The notes under the pieces: model-generated | Databases searched by the model: none | Told to the model about the DNA's origin: nothing | What the model saw: the letters and a program-made list of their open reading frames with translations, nothing else | Shown: in pieces, positions 25,733-33,584 of the stretch | Layout: each line of letters opens with the position of its first letter | How positions within the stretch are numbered: position 1 is the first letter of the stretch | Program-made: the position numbers and the translations under genes | Assembly: GCA_001899175.1 (NCBI GenBank) | Contig: MKVH01000003.1 | Span: 245,735 to 309,734 of the forward strand | Direction: 5' to 3' | Length of the DNA stretch: 64,000 nucleotides | Origin: Candidatus Kapaibacterium thiocyanatum | GTDB taxonomy: Bacteria; Bacteroidota; Ignavibacteria; Kapaibacteriales; Kapaibacteriaceae

Positions 25733-27667
25733 GTGACAGTACTACGTCGGTTCTTCATCGCGTTCGGCCTTGCCGCAGTGTGTACCCATGCCACGGCACA
25801 GAAGGCCGATACGGCGCTCGGGCGCTGGATCGTTCAGGGTGGTATCTACGGCAGTGCGAACATGCACAGCAGTTCGTTCCGGCAGCTTCCGGGCATTCCC
25901 AATTGCTGCGTGACGTTCACGGGCGACCTCGGCTTCGGCGGAGCGCTCGTGGCCGGTGTCGAATACGTTCCCGAGACGACGCTGTTCGGTCTGCCCCTCA
26001 GGGCGGGAGCCAACGTATCGTATACGCTGCTGACGGCCGCATTGCGCGAACCCGAAGTGGTAGGAAACATCATCCGTGGTAACGACGTGTCCTCCGGAAC
26101 GGTGGAACATCGTCTTGCCGCCTCCTATGCGCCGCTTTCCATCGAACCGTACATCGCTCTCGGACTGCCCGGAATCCAGGGTCTGCGTCTGAAGCTGGGC
26201 GTGCAGGCCGGTATTCCCATCATGGCGACGTACGAACAGAGCCAGATGCTGCTCACACCGTCCGACCCCGCCTATACGTTCGAGAACGGAAGCCGTACGC
26301 GCGCCCATACGGAAGGAAGCATTCCGCAGACGTCGGCATTGTACGCCGCGGCCGTCGTAGGCCTGCGCTACGAACTGCAGACGTCGCGCCAGCTCGTCGT
26401 CGCACCCGAAGTCCAGTACAACATCGGATTGACGAACATCGTGAAGGATCTCACGTGGAGCATCAGTTCGATCCGCTTCGGTGTACTGTTCCAGTACAGA
26501 CTCGAACGGCATGTCGAGGCGCCACCACCTCCTCCGGTCGCCCCCCCGCCACCACCTCCTCCGCCCGTCATCGCGCGGCTCGAGAGCACGCTGAACGTCA
26601 CCGGTCCCGACGGAAAGGCCCCCGTGAACGACACGCTGCACCTTCCCGTCGTGAAGGAGCACACCGCCGCGACGGTCTATCATGCGGCCCCGGTCGTCTT
26701 CTTCGAAGCCAATTCCACACGGCCGCTCGCGACGACGTCACCCGCCGGCAGCATGCAGCAGGACGTCGTGGCATCGGTACGTGCCTACATGGAAGCGCAT
26801 CCCGATGTACGTCTGATCGTCATCGGCAGCACGGCGGCGGATGAGGATGCCTCGCTCGCCAAGGGCCGCATCACGTGGGCGGTGGATCAGCTCGGACTCG
26901 ATCCCGGACGCCTGTCGGTCCAGCCCGTCGTCAACCAGCCGGCCCGCTATCCCGAACTCGCGGACGAACAGCGTATGGTACGCTTCGCCTTCAACGGTGC
27001 GGGCAAGGTACTCGACGTCGAGCGCAACGCGACGACGCGTACGGCTGCCGATGCGGAGATCCGCGTCGCCCAGATGCTCGTCTGCGAAGCCGGTCCGTGT
27101 ACGTCGCAATGGAATGCGAGCGTGCAGGGAACGGACGTCGCCCTTGCCGGTGGCGGTGAATTCCGCAGTATGACCATTCCTGCCGCACGACTCGAGAGCG
27201 CCCGTGAGGGCATGTTGCTGAACGTTTCCGCACGTGTGCAGGACACGACGGGCAGGAACGTCGCATCGCAGGTCCAGGCCATCATCATGCCCGACGTAGT
27301 GGAACGGACGACGACGCGTAGCGTGCTGTCGAGCGACGACGATGCATCGGCAGGCGACATCCACACACTCGGCTATTTCGATTTCGACGGTACGGCATTC
27401 ACGTCCGTCAACGACGACGCCATCGCCATGGTCCGCGAAGCGCTGCGCAACGGCAAGCGTATACGGTTGTATCCCGGTACGGATAACCTCGGTACCGAGC
27501 AGTACAACCAGCAGCTCCAGCGTGCACGCGCACGTGCGGCGACCCAGCTCGTCGGTGCGAAGGAACGCGATGCAGACATCCATCTGACGACGACCGATCC
27601 GTCCGTGACATCGACTCCGATGGGCCGCATGGCGCGTCGCTCGGTGCGTGTATCCATTCTGCCCTGA
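25733..27667 (+). CDS. Outer-membrane beta-barrel protein with two OmpA-like domains
   Basis: A 644-residue protein from a GTG start. A signal peptide (FFIAFGLAAVCTHATA) precedes a membrane barrel of about 235 residues, then a proline-rich hinge near residues 263-280 with two runs of consecutive prolines. The periplasmic part contains an OmpA-like domain (VVFFEANSTRPL, VVASVRAYMEAHPDVRLIVIG) and, at the C-terminus, a second (YFDFDGTAFTSVNDDAIAMVREALRNGKRIRLYPGTD, QQLQRARARAATQLV). OmpA-like domains bind peptidoglycan, so it should tie the outer membrane to the wall. Starts 12 bases after the WD40-like surface protein, suggesting co-expression. Confidence 0.82.
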   Translation: MTVLRRFFIAFGLAAVCTHATAQKADTALGRWIVQGGIYGSANMHSSSFRQLPGIPNCCVTFTGDLGFGGALVAGVEYVPETTLFGLPLRAGANVSYTLLTAALREPEVVGNIIRGNDVSSGTVEHRLAASYAPLSIEPYIALGLPGIQGLRLKLGVQAGIPIMATYEQSQMLLTPSDPAYTFENGSRTRAHTEGSIPQTSALYAAAVVGLRYELQTSRQLVVAPEVQYNIGLTNIVKDLTWSISSIRFGVLFQYRLERHVEAPPPPPVAPPPPPPPPVIARLESTLNVTGPDGKAPVNDTLHLPVVKEHTAATVYHAAPVVFFEANSTRPLATTSPAGSMQQDVVASVRAYMEAHPDVRLIVIGSTAADEDASLAKGRITWAVDQLGLDPGRLSVQPVVNQPARYPELADEQRMVRFAFNGAGKVLDVERNATTRTAADAEIRVAQMLVCEAGPCTSQWNASVQGTDVALAGGGEFRSMTIPAARLESAREGMLLNVSARVQDTTGRNVASQVQAIIMPDVVERTTTRSVLSSDDDASAGDIHTLGYFDFDGTAFTSVNDDAIAMVREALRNGKRIRLYPGTDNLGTEQYNQQLQRARARAATQLVGAKERDADIHLTTTDPSVTSTPMGRMARRSVRVSILP

Positions 27668-27681
27668 TGTGAGGTAGCCGC

Positions 27682-28830
27682 ATGCTGTCGAAGGAAGACT
27701 TTCTCCTCGATCCATCCACCATCTTCCTGAACCACGGTTCCTTCGGGGCATTGCCGCGTGCCCTGTTCGAAGAGCAGCAGCGCTGGCTGGAACGTATGGA
27801 CAGGCAGCCCGTCCTGTTCTTCCGCGACGCCCCCGAGCTGTTGCGTCAGGCTCGTATCGCGCTCGGTGACTACCTCGGTGCGGATGCCGACGATCTCGTC
27901 TACGTCGTCAATTCGACTTTCGGTGTCAACGTCGTCGCACAGGCGACGCGTGGCATGCTGAAGGAGGGCGACGAGATCCTCATGACCGATCATGAATACG
28001 GTGCATGCGATCGTGCATGGAGATACTACCACCGTGATACGGGTGTGAACATCGTCCGGGCCTCGATCCCCATGCCCGTTCCGCCGTATGGTGATCTTGC
28101 CGACATCATCTGGGCCGGCGTGACGGAACGCACGAAGGTCCTCTTCATCAGTCATATCACGGCGCCGAGTGCAATCCTTCTTCCCGTGAAGGAGCTGTGC
28201 CGTCGTGCGCGCGAACGCGGGATACTGACGATCGTCGACGGTTCCCACATTCCAGGACATATGCCGCTGGATCTCGAGGATATCGGCGCCGATATCTACA
28301 CGGCGAACTGCCACAAGTGGATGTGCACGCCCATCGGCTCGGCCTTCCTCTGGATACGCCGTGACGTGCAGGATCGTATCGGACCTCTCGTGGTGAGCTG
28401 GGGATGGCAGGCCGAACGTCCGGGCATCAGCCGCTTCATCGACGAGCACGAGTATCTCGGAACGCGCGACCTCACGGCCTTCCTTACCGTGCCGGCCGCC
28501 ATACGATGGATGCAGTCACAGCAATGGCCCACGGTCCTGGCGATCAGCCGATCGCTGCGCGAAGAAGGAATGCGATTGCTGTGCGCCATACCCGGAATCC
28601 GTCCCATGCTGACGGATGCGGACGACGACGTACTACTGATGGGCGCCGTCATCCTGCCCGATCACGTCGATCCCGTCGCCATGCAGATCCATCTCTACGA
28701 TCACGACCGTATCGAAGTCGTGATCCACTACTGGCTCGGTGTACCCATCCTGCGATTCTCGGTTCACGCGCATACGTCCGCCTCCGATATCGAGGCACTC
28801 GCGGCGGCCGTCCGCAGATACGTCGCATAA
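27682..28830 (+). CDS. Aminotransferase class V family protein (isopenicillin-N-epimerase-like)
   Basis: A 382-residue pyridoxal-phosphate enzyme of fold type I. It shows FLNHGSFGALPRALFEEQQRWLERMDRQPV at the N-terminus, the phosphate-binding NSTFGVNVVAQ, MTDHEYGACDRAW, ISHITAPSAILLPVKELC, the cofactor aspartate block VDGSHIPGHMPLDLEDIGADIYT and the Schiff-base lysine in CHKWMCTPIGSAFLW (about residue 211). These are typical of the class V branch that includes isopenicillin-N epimerase-like and ergothioneine-type lyases, so the substrate cannot be named. Monocistronic-looking; a terminator for the convergent small gene follows. Confidence 0.88.
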   Translation: MLSKEDFLLDPSTIFLNHGSFGALPRALFEEQQRWLERMDRQPVLFFRDAPELLRQARIALGDYLGADADDLVYVVNSTFGVNVVAQATRGMLKEGDEILMTDHEYGACDRAWRYYHRDTGVNIVRASIPMPVPPYGDLADIIWAGVTERTKVLFISHITAPSAILLPVKELCRRARERGILTIVDGSHIPGHMPLDLEDIGADIYTANCHKWMCTPIGSAFLWIRRDVQDRIGPLVVSWGWQAERPGISRFIDEHEYLGTRDLTAFLTVPAAIRWMQSQQWPTVLAISRSLREEGMRLLCAIPGIRPMLTDADDDVLLMGAVILPDHVDPVAMQIHLYDHDRIEVVIHYWLGVPILRFSVHAHTSASDIEALAAAVRRYVA

Positions 28831-28835
28831 GACAT

Positions 28836-28862
28836 AAAAAAAACGCCGGGCTGAGCCGGCGT
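28836..28862 (-). terminator. Strong intrinsic terminator for the small minus-strand gene
   Basis: A 7-bp stem (ACGCCGG / CCGGCGT) with a 6-base loop is flanked by an eight-base A run on the plus strand. On the minus strand this is a GC stem followed by eight T residues, a textbook terminator placed just after the 28871 stop. Confidence 0.88.
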
Positions 28863-28870
28863 CGAAAGCA

Positions 28871-29071
28871 TCAGATCTTTTTCTCTTCCCTGATCTTCTG
28901 CAGGAACTGCTCCATGAACGTGAGCGAGTCCGGAAGGTTCAGGCTGAGCTGCGCGCCGCCGCTCAACTCGAGGTCGACGTATATCTCCGAGTCCGGATAC
29001 TTGTAGTCCACCTTGATGTTCTGGATATCGGCGAACGGCACGTTATGACGGCCGAAGTTGAAGATCGTCAT
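28871..29071 (-). CDS. Small conserved-looking protein of unknown function
   Basis: A 66-residue acidic/neutral cytoplasmic protein starting MTIFNFGRHNVPFADIQNI, with alternating strands (IYVDLELSGGAQLSLNLP) and a C-terminal amphipathic helix ending REEKKI. I do not recognise the family. Coding status is supported by good codon use, by the strong terminator immediately downstream and by a plausible GGAGG site just upstream of the chosen ATG (CTGGAGGACACC on the minus strand). An upstream in-frame ATG at 29119 would give 82 residues. It is flanked by class V aminotransferase and upp. Confidence 0.6.
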   Translation of the reverse strand: MTIFNFGRHNVPFADIQNIKVDYKYPDSEIYVDLELSGGAQLSLNLPDSLTFMEQFLQKIREEKKI

Positions 29072-29164
29072 GATGGTGTCCTCCAGTAGTTTCGACGGGA
29101 TGAAGTGCTGACCAAACATACATTGATTTGCGATACGTCGGCATGACGGACGTCATGCGTCCCG

Positions 29165-29779
29165 TCACGTACCGAAGAGGCGGTCCCCGGCATCACCGAG
29201 GCCTGGCATGATGAAGCCGCTGGCGTTCAGGCAGCGATCGAGCTGAGCCACGACGACGTGCACGTCGGGATGCTGTGTCGTCACGGCTGCGATACCTTCC
29301 GGAGCCGCGATGATACTCGCGGTGTAGGTGGCCTTGTGCGGGATGTCTTTCAGGAGATCGAGCGTGGCGCACATCGTACCGCCCGTGGCGAGCATGGGGT
29401 CGAGGACGATGACGATGCTGTCGTCGAGGGGCGGGAGGTTGCAGTAGTACCGATGCGCTTCCAGCGTTTCCTCGTTCCGCTTCAGACCGACGTAACCCAC
29501 CGCCGCATCGGGCAGGATGTCGAGGAAGGGATCGAGCAGACCCAGACCTGCGCGCAGGACGGGAACCAGTACGACGGTTCCGTCGATGACCGTGCCCGAC
29601 GTCGTTTCGAGGGGTGTGGAGACGTCGATGGTACGTGCCGGCAGATGGCGGGATATTTCGGCCGCCAGGTGGAGACCGATGCGCCGCACCGCCGCACGGA
29701 ACGACGGTGTCGGTGTCGTTCCGTTCCGTACGCAGGAGATGTCCTGCGCGAGCGCCGTGCCTTCGAGGATCGTTGTCAT
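29165..29779 (-). CDS. upp: Uracil phosphoribosyltransferase Upp
   Basis: Upp converts uracil and PRPP to UMP in pyrimidine salvage. The 204-residue protein has LVPVLRAGLGLLDPFL, VGYVGLKRNEETLEAHRYYCNLP, the PRPP-binding VLDPMLATGGTM, and the C-terminal MPGLGDAGDRLFGT that closes on uracil; length is normal. Its ATG overlaps the stop of the TatD/OMP fusion by one base (TGATG), so it is the third gene of the peroxiredoxin-tatD-upp unit. Confidence 0.95.
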   Translation of the reverse strand: MTTILEGTALAQDISCVRNGTTPTPSFRAAVRRIGLHLAAEISRHLPARTIDVSTPLETTSGTVIDGTVVLVPVLRAGLGLLDPFLDILPDAAVGYVGLKRNEETLEAHRYYCNLPPLDDSIVIVLDPMLATGGTMCATLDLLKDIPHKATYTASIIAAPEGIAAVTTQHPDVHVVVAQLDRCLNASGFIMPGLGDAGDRLFGT

Positions 29780-31344
29780 CAGAACCTGGGATACCAGCTG
29801 ATGGTGATGCGTGGAATGGAGTAGATCGTCGTGACGTCCGCACGGTCTTCCGATACCTGGTTCGGATTGTTCGGATTGACGATGGGCAGTCCGGTTTCCA
29901 GATCCGGATAGCGTGCGATCACACGATCCTTGTCCGTACCGAGCATGAAGTTGAAACGCACGACGACCTGGGGATAGAAGAGGCCGATCGGTGTGGGAAT
30001 GTTGATGCCGAAGGCCGGACCGACGTGGACGCCGTAGGTGGACGACGATACGGTGCCGTCGCTGACCATCGCGAGCGTACCACCGCCCGACAGACCGAAG
30101 TTGACCTTGTTGTACGGATTCAGGATATACGTACCGGCGAGCTCGACGATGGAGATGCTGATCGGGTTGAGGCCGAAGAGTTCCTGCGGCTTCGTGTTCT
30201 TCGCCGTGAGGAAGGTGCCTTCGAGCGTGAAGCGGTCCGTCAGGCTGTAGTTCAGCGTACCGCCGAACGTGATGAGGCCTTCGTAGGAGAACGACCGCGA
30301 GGGTTGGTTCACGCCCGGCTTGGGATAGTTCTCCCAGCGGTTCGGAATCGTTGCCTGCGTGCTGCGGAAGAAACGCTGCGTATACGTCTGGTGTTCGACG
30401 ATCGTGTTGGAGCCGACCGTGATGCCGATACCGAACTTCTTGTCCTTCAGCCACTTCGACCACGAGATGGAATCCATCTCGTAGGCCTGCATCGCGAGTT
30501 CGTACTGTTCGTCGAGTTCGTAGTCCTCGTCACGGGGCTTCGTAGGTTGTGCATAGGCCGCCGAAGCGAACAGCACCAGGATGGAAGCCAGCGCGAACAG
30601 GCGACGGGCCGTGGATGTGGTCTCGGCGATGACTTCTTGCAACGTCATGGTTCGGATCTCCGCTATTTTTTCCGCGACGAGGCGGACGTGCGATGGTTCG
30701 TTTCTGTGCCCCCGGAAGGGTACCGGGGTGATGTAGGGGGAATCGGTCTCGATCATGTATCTGTCCGCAGGTACCGACTGCACCGTTTCGTTCAATGTCG
30801 ATTTCTTGAATGTGATATTGCCCGTGAACGACACATGCATGCCGAGATCGAGGGCACGGCGTAATATGGATACGTCTCCGGAAAAGCAGTGGAGCACGCC
30901 GCGGAGCGTGCCGTCCTGCTCCTCCTCGATGATGCGGAGCAGGTCGTCGTCGGATTCCCGGTTATGGACGATGACGGGCAGGCCACGCCGTTTGGCGATA
31001 CGCAACTGTTCGCGAAAGTACGACTTCTGGATGTCGGGACTGCAGAAGTCGTAGTGATAGTCGAGGCCGATCTCGCCGATGGCGACGACGTCCGCACGAT
31101 GGGAGAGTTCCTCCACGCGCTCCATGTCGGCCATCGTCACGTCGCCGGCATTGTGCGGATGGACGCCGATACCCGCACGGATGCGGTCGTCGAGAGCCGC
31201 CGTCTCCAGGACGCGATGCCAGGTACGTGGTTCGATCGCAGGAATGATGATGCCCGTGAGCCCCGCATCCCATGCCCGCTGAAGCAGGGCCGGACGATCC
31301 TCGTCGAACGCTTCGGTGTCGATATGGGCATGCGTGTCGATCAT
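29779..31344 (-). CDS. TatD-family DNase fused in frame to an outer-membrane beta-barrel protein
   Basis: One open frame of 521 codons. Residues 1-252 are a complete TatD metal-dependent DNase: HAH at 5-7, GEIGLDYHYDF, VIVHNRE, VLHCFSGD and the ETDSPYITPVP block, ending in TTSTARRLFAL where TatD proteins normally stop. Without a stop codon the sequence runs into ASILVLFASAAYAQ, a signal-peptide core and cleavage site, and then a ~255-residue beta-barrel (GIGITVGSNTIVEHQTYTQ ... ITISWYPRF, ending in F). An internal ATG (codon 233, 30648) would give the barrel its own signal peptide with the RR n-region. So this is either a fused gene or two same-frame nested genes. Coupled to the peroxiredoxin gene (ATGA) and to upp. 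Confidence 0.85.
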   Translation of the reverse strand: MIDTHAHIDTEAFDEDRPALLQRAWDAGLTGIIIPAIEPRTWHRVLETAALDDRIRAGIGVHPHNAGDVTMADMERVEELSHRADVVAIGEIGLDYHYDFCSPDIQKSYFREQLRIAKRRGLPVIVHNRESDDDLLRIIEEEQDGTLRGVLHCFSGDVSILRRALDLGMHVSFTGNITFKKSTLNETVQSVPADRYMIETDSPYITPVPFRGHRNEPSHVRLVAEKIAEIRTMTLQEVIAETTSTARRLFALASILVLFASAAYAQPTKPRDEDYELDEQYELAMQAYEMDSISWSKWLKDKKFGIGITVGSNTIVEHQTYTQRFFRSTQATIPNRWENYPKPGVNQPSRSFSYEGLITFGGTLNYSLTDRFTLEGTFLTAKNTKPQELFGLNPISISIVELAGTYILNPYNKVNFGLSGGGTLAMVSDGTVSSSTYGVHVGPAFGINIPTPIGLFYPQVVVRFNFMLGTDKDRVIARYPDLETGLPIVNPNNPNQVSEDRADVTTIYSIPRITISWYPRF

Positions 31345-31817
31345 GCTCCGGCACCGAGGGCCTTCAGGGCCTTGAGTACGGTTTCGGCATGTTTCGGCGT
31401 GCGGACCTTTGGAAAGGTCTTCACGATGATGCCGTCGGGGTTCACGATATAGGTCGTGCGTTCGACGCCCATGTACTTGTGTCCGTACAGGGATTTCTCC
31501 TTCCACACATCGTAGGTCTCGCAGTAGGCATGTCCTTCGTCGGAGAGCAGGGGATAGTTCAGGTCGTACTTCGCCTTGAACTTGTCGTGCGAGGCCACAC
31601 TGTCCGGACTGATGCCGACCAGCACGGTTCCCGTGGCGGTGATGGGATTCATGTTGTCGCGGAAATTGCACGCTTCCTTGGTGCATACCGTCGTATCGTC
31701 CTTCGGATAGAAGAAGAGGACGACCCACGAACCTCGCGCATCCTTCAGATCGAACAATCCTCCGCCGTCGGTAGGTCCCTTCAGTGCCGGCGCCTTCGTG
31801 CCTTCAGCCAGTGCCAT
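31341..31817 (-). CDS. bcp: Peroxiredoxin, BCP/PrxQ type
   Basis: A 158-residue thiol peroxidase that reduces hydroperoxides in the cytoplasm. The active-site segment FFYPKDDTTVCTKEACNFRD carries the peroxidatic Cys45 and the resolving Cys50, spaced five apart as in the BCP/PrxQ subfamily. Other family blocks are GISPDSVASHDKFKAKYDLNYPLLSD and ERTTYIVNPDG. MALAEGTK was chosen as the start instead of a longer TTG start at 31841. It begins 42 bases after dnaX ends and its stop overlaps the tatD start. Confidence 0.94.
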   Translation of the reverse strand: MALAEGTKAPALKGPTDGGGLFDLKDARGSWVVLFFYPKDDTTVCTKEACNFRDNMNPITATGTVLVGISPDSVASHDKFKAKYDLNYPLLSDEGHAYCETYDVWKEKSLYGHKYMGVERTTYIVNPDGIIVKTFPKVRTPKHAETVLKALKALGAGA

Positions 31818-31854
31818 CGTTGTATTCCATACAGGTGACAAGAACGTCGAACCA

Positions 31855-31862
31855 CAAAACTA
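31855..31862 (-). promoter_or_regulatory. TAnnTTTG -7 element for the peroxiredoxin-tatD-upp unit
   Basis: On the minus strand this reads TAGTTTTG, a perfect match, overlapping the dnaX stop codon and lying 38 bases before the peroxiredoxin ATG. It suggests independent transcription of the downstream unit. No clear TTG is at the -33 position. Confidence 0.35.
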
Positions 31863-33560
31863 CGATGCCCGGCGTGCCTTGAAGAGTTCCATGATGGCTT
31901 TTTCCACGGGCAGCAGTTCGTCGGAATCGTCGATGGACGACGCTCCGCCCGCCGGAGTCTCTCCCGATTCGGAGTCGGCTACGGCAGCCCCTGCCTGACG
32001 CTGATAGGGAAGGAGATGCACCGTGACGGCCATGCCGTAGAAGGCGGCGAGGTTCTCGCGCAGCTGCGGAAGCTTGTCTTCCAGGCGGTTGTGGATGATC
32101 TCGGCACGGGGCCGGAAGGTGATCCCCGTATCGGTGATGTCCACTCCGAGCAGGTCGGCCGGATCGATGGCCGTCTTGACGAACAGCAGCGATTCCGGAA
32201 GCGTATCGAGGAAGGCGCTCCAGCGCGATGCGATGCTCTGCAGCGACGGTTGGGGTGCCGGAGTCGCGGGCGTGACGGCGGCTTTCGTGGTCAGGGGAAT
32301 GGTCTTCGCCGGTACGGGTGTTGCCGTCGGAGCTGCCGGAGTCGATGCGGTAGCCGAAGCTCCCGGTTGTGCCGGCGTTGGCACCGGCACTGGCTTCGGC
32401 CGTACAGGTGCGGAACCACCCTTGCCAATACTGTTCAGAAGGGTCGTCAGATCGACCGTCGAATCCATCGCGGCGAGCTGGACCAGGGTGAATTCGAAAC
32501 GGATGCGCGGTTGCGGCGGGTTGCTGCGCAGGACGGCTTCGCCCTGGGAGATCATCGTCATGATGCGCAGTACGTCGGCGCGGGTGAACTGCGCGGCCTC
32601 TTCCGCATAGCGTTTGAGGAAGGTCTCCGATGCTTCGATGAGCGATGTACTGCCCGTGGTGAGGACGGTGAGGATGTTGCGGAAATGCTCGAGCAGGCCT
32701 ACGAGGCACTCCTGCAGATCGTAGCCACGGTTGATGACCTGGCGCGAGAGCGTGAACATCGACGTCACGTCGTGCGTGTGGACGGCCTCGCTGAGCGAGA
32801 AGAAGAAGTCGAGATCGATGAGGTGCAGGGCATTGCTCACCTCGCTGTAGTGGATGTCCTTACCGCAGAAGGCCACGACCTGGTCGAAGATCGACTGCGA
32901 GTCGCGCATCGAGCCGTCGGCCTTCTTGGCGATGGCGACGAGCGATTCGTCGTCGATCGTGTATCCTTCGTTGGCGGCGATATGGCGCAGTTGTGCCGTG
33001 ATCGTATCGATCTCCATCCGCCGGAAGTCGAAGCGCTGGCAACGGCTGAGGATCGTGGCGGGAACCTTGTGGATTTCCGTCGTCGCGAACACGAAGATGA
33101 GATGTGCTGGCGGTTCTTCGAGCGTTTTCAGCAGGGCGTTGAAGGCGGCCGTCGAGAGCATGTGCACTTCATCGATGATGTACATCTTGTACCGGCCGTT
33201 CATCGGGGAATATTTCGCATTCTCGCGTAGTTTACGCACGTCGTCGACGGAGTTGTTCGAAGCGCCGTCGATCTCGATGACGTCGACGGATCGCCCCTCG
33301 AGGACGTCCGTACATGCAGCGCAGGTATTGCAGGGTTCGCAGTCGATGGCATTCGGGCAGTTCAGGGCACGCGCCAGAATACGCGCACATGTCGTCTTGC
33401 CCACGCCTCGCGGACCTGTGAACAGGTAGGCATGATGGATGCGTTCCGAACGGATGGCATTCTTGAGCGTCGTCGTAATGTGTTCCTGGCCAACGACATC
33501 GGCAAAGCGGAGCGGGCGCCACTTGCGTGCCGTGACGATGAAACTTTGTTGTTCGGTCAT
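31860..33560 (-). CDS. dnaX: DNA polymerase III subunit gamma/tau
   Basis: DnaX is the ATPase motor of the clamp loader. The 566-residue product has WRPLRFADVVGQEHI, Walker A GPRGVGKTT at 49-57, the zinc cysteines CEPCNTCAAC at about 74-83, DVIEIDGASNNSVDDVR, Walker B YIIDEVHMLS and the sensor LKTLEEPPAHLIFVFATTE. After residue ~365 comes a proline/alanine/threonine-rich linker, then a tau-like C-terminal region that ends with a helix. I saw no A-rich slippery heptamer, so a programmed gamma product is not evident. Only 24 bases separate its start from the divergent subtilase gene. Confidence 0.95.
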   Translation of the reverse strand: MTEQQSFIVTARKWRPLRFADVVGQEHITTTLKNAIRSERIHHAYLFTGPRGVGKTTCARILARALNCPNAIDCEPCNTCAACTDVLEGRSVDVIEIDGASNNSVDDVRKLRENAKYSPMNGRYKMYIIDEVHMLSTAAFNALLKTLEEPPAHLIFVFATTEIHKVPATILSRCQRFDFRRMEIDTITAQLRHIAANEGYTIDDESLVAIAKKADGSMRDSQSIFDQVVAFCGKDIHYSEVSNALHLIDLDFFFSLSEAVHTHDVTSMFTLSRQVINRGYDLQECLVGLLEHFRNILTVLTTGSTSLIEASETFLKRYAEEAAQFTRADVLRIMTMISQGEAVLRSNPPQPRIRFEFTLVQLAAMDSTVDLTTLLNSIGKGGSAPVRPKPVPVPTPAQPGASATASTPAAPTATPVPAKTIPLTTKAAVTPATPAPQPSLQSIASRWSAFLDTLPESLLFVKTAIDPADLLGVDITDTGITFRPRAEIIHNRLEDKLPQLRENLAAFYGMAVTVHLLPYQRQAGAAVADSESGETPAGGASSIDDSDELLPVEKAIMELFKARRAS

Positions 33561-33584
33561 GGTCAGTGCTTTCAGAGGATACCA

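Noticed and set aside
31860..33560. Programmed frameshift in dnaX producing a gamma subunit
   Set aside because: No A-rich slippery heptamer with a downstream hairpin was seen in the coding strand; the gene reads through to the tau-like C-terminus.
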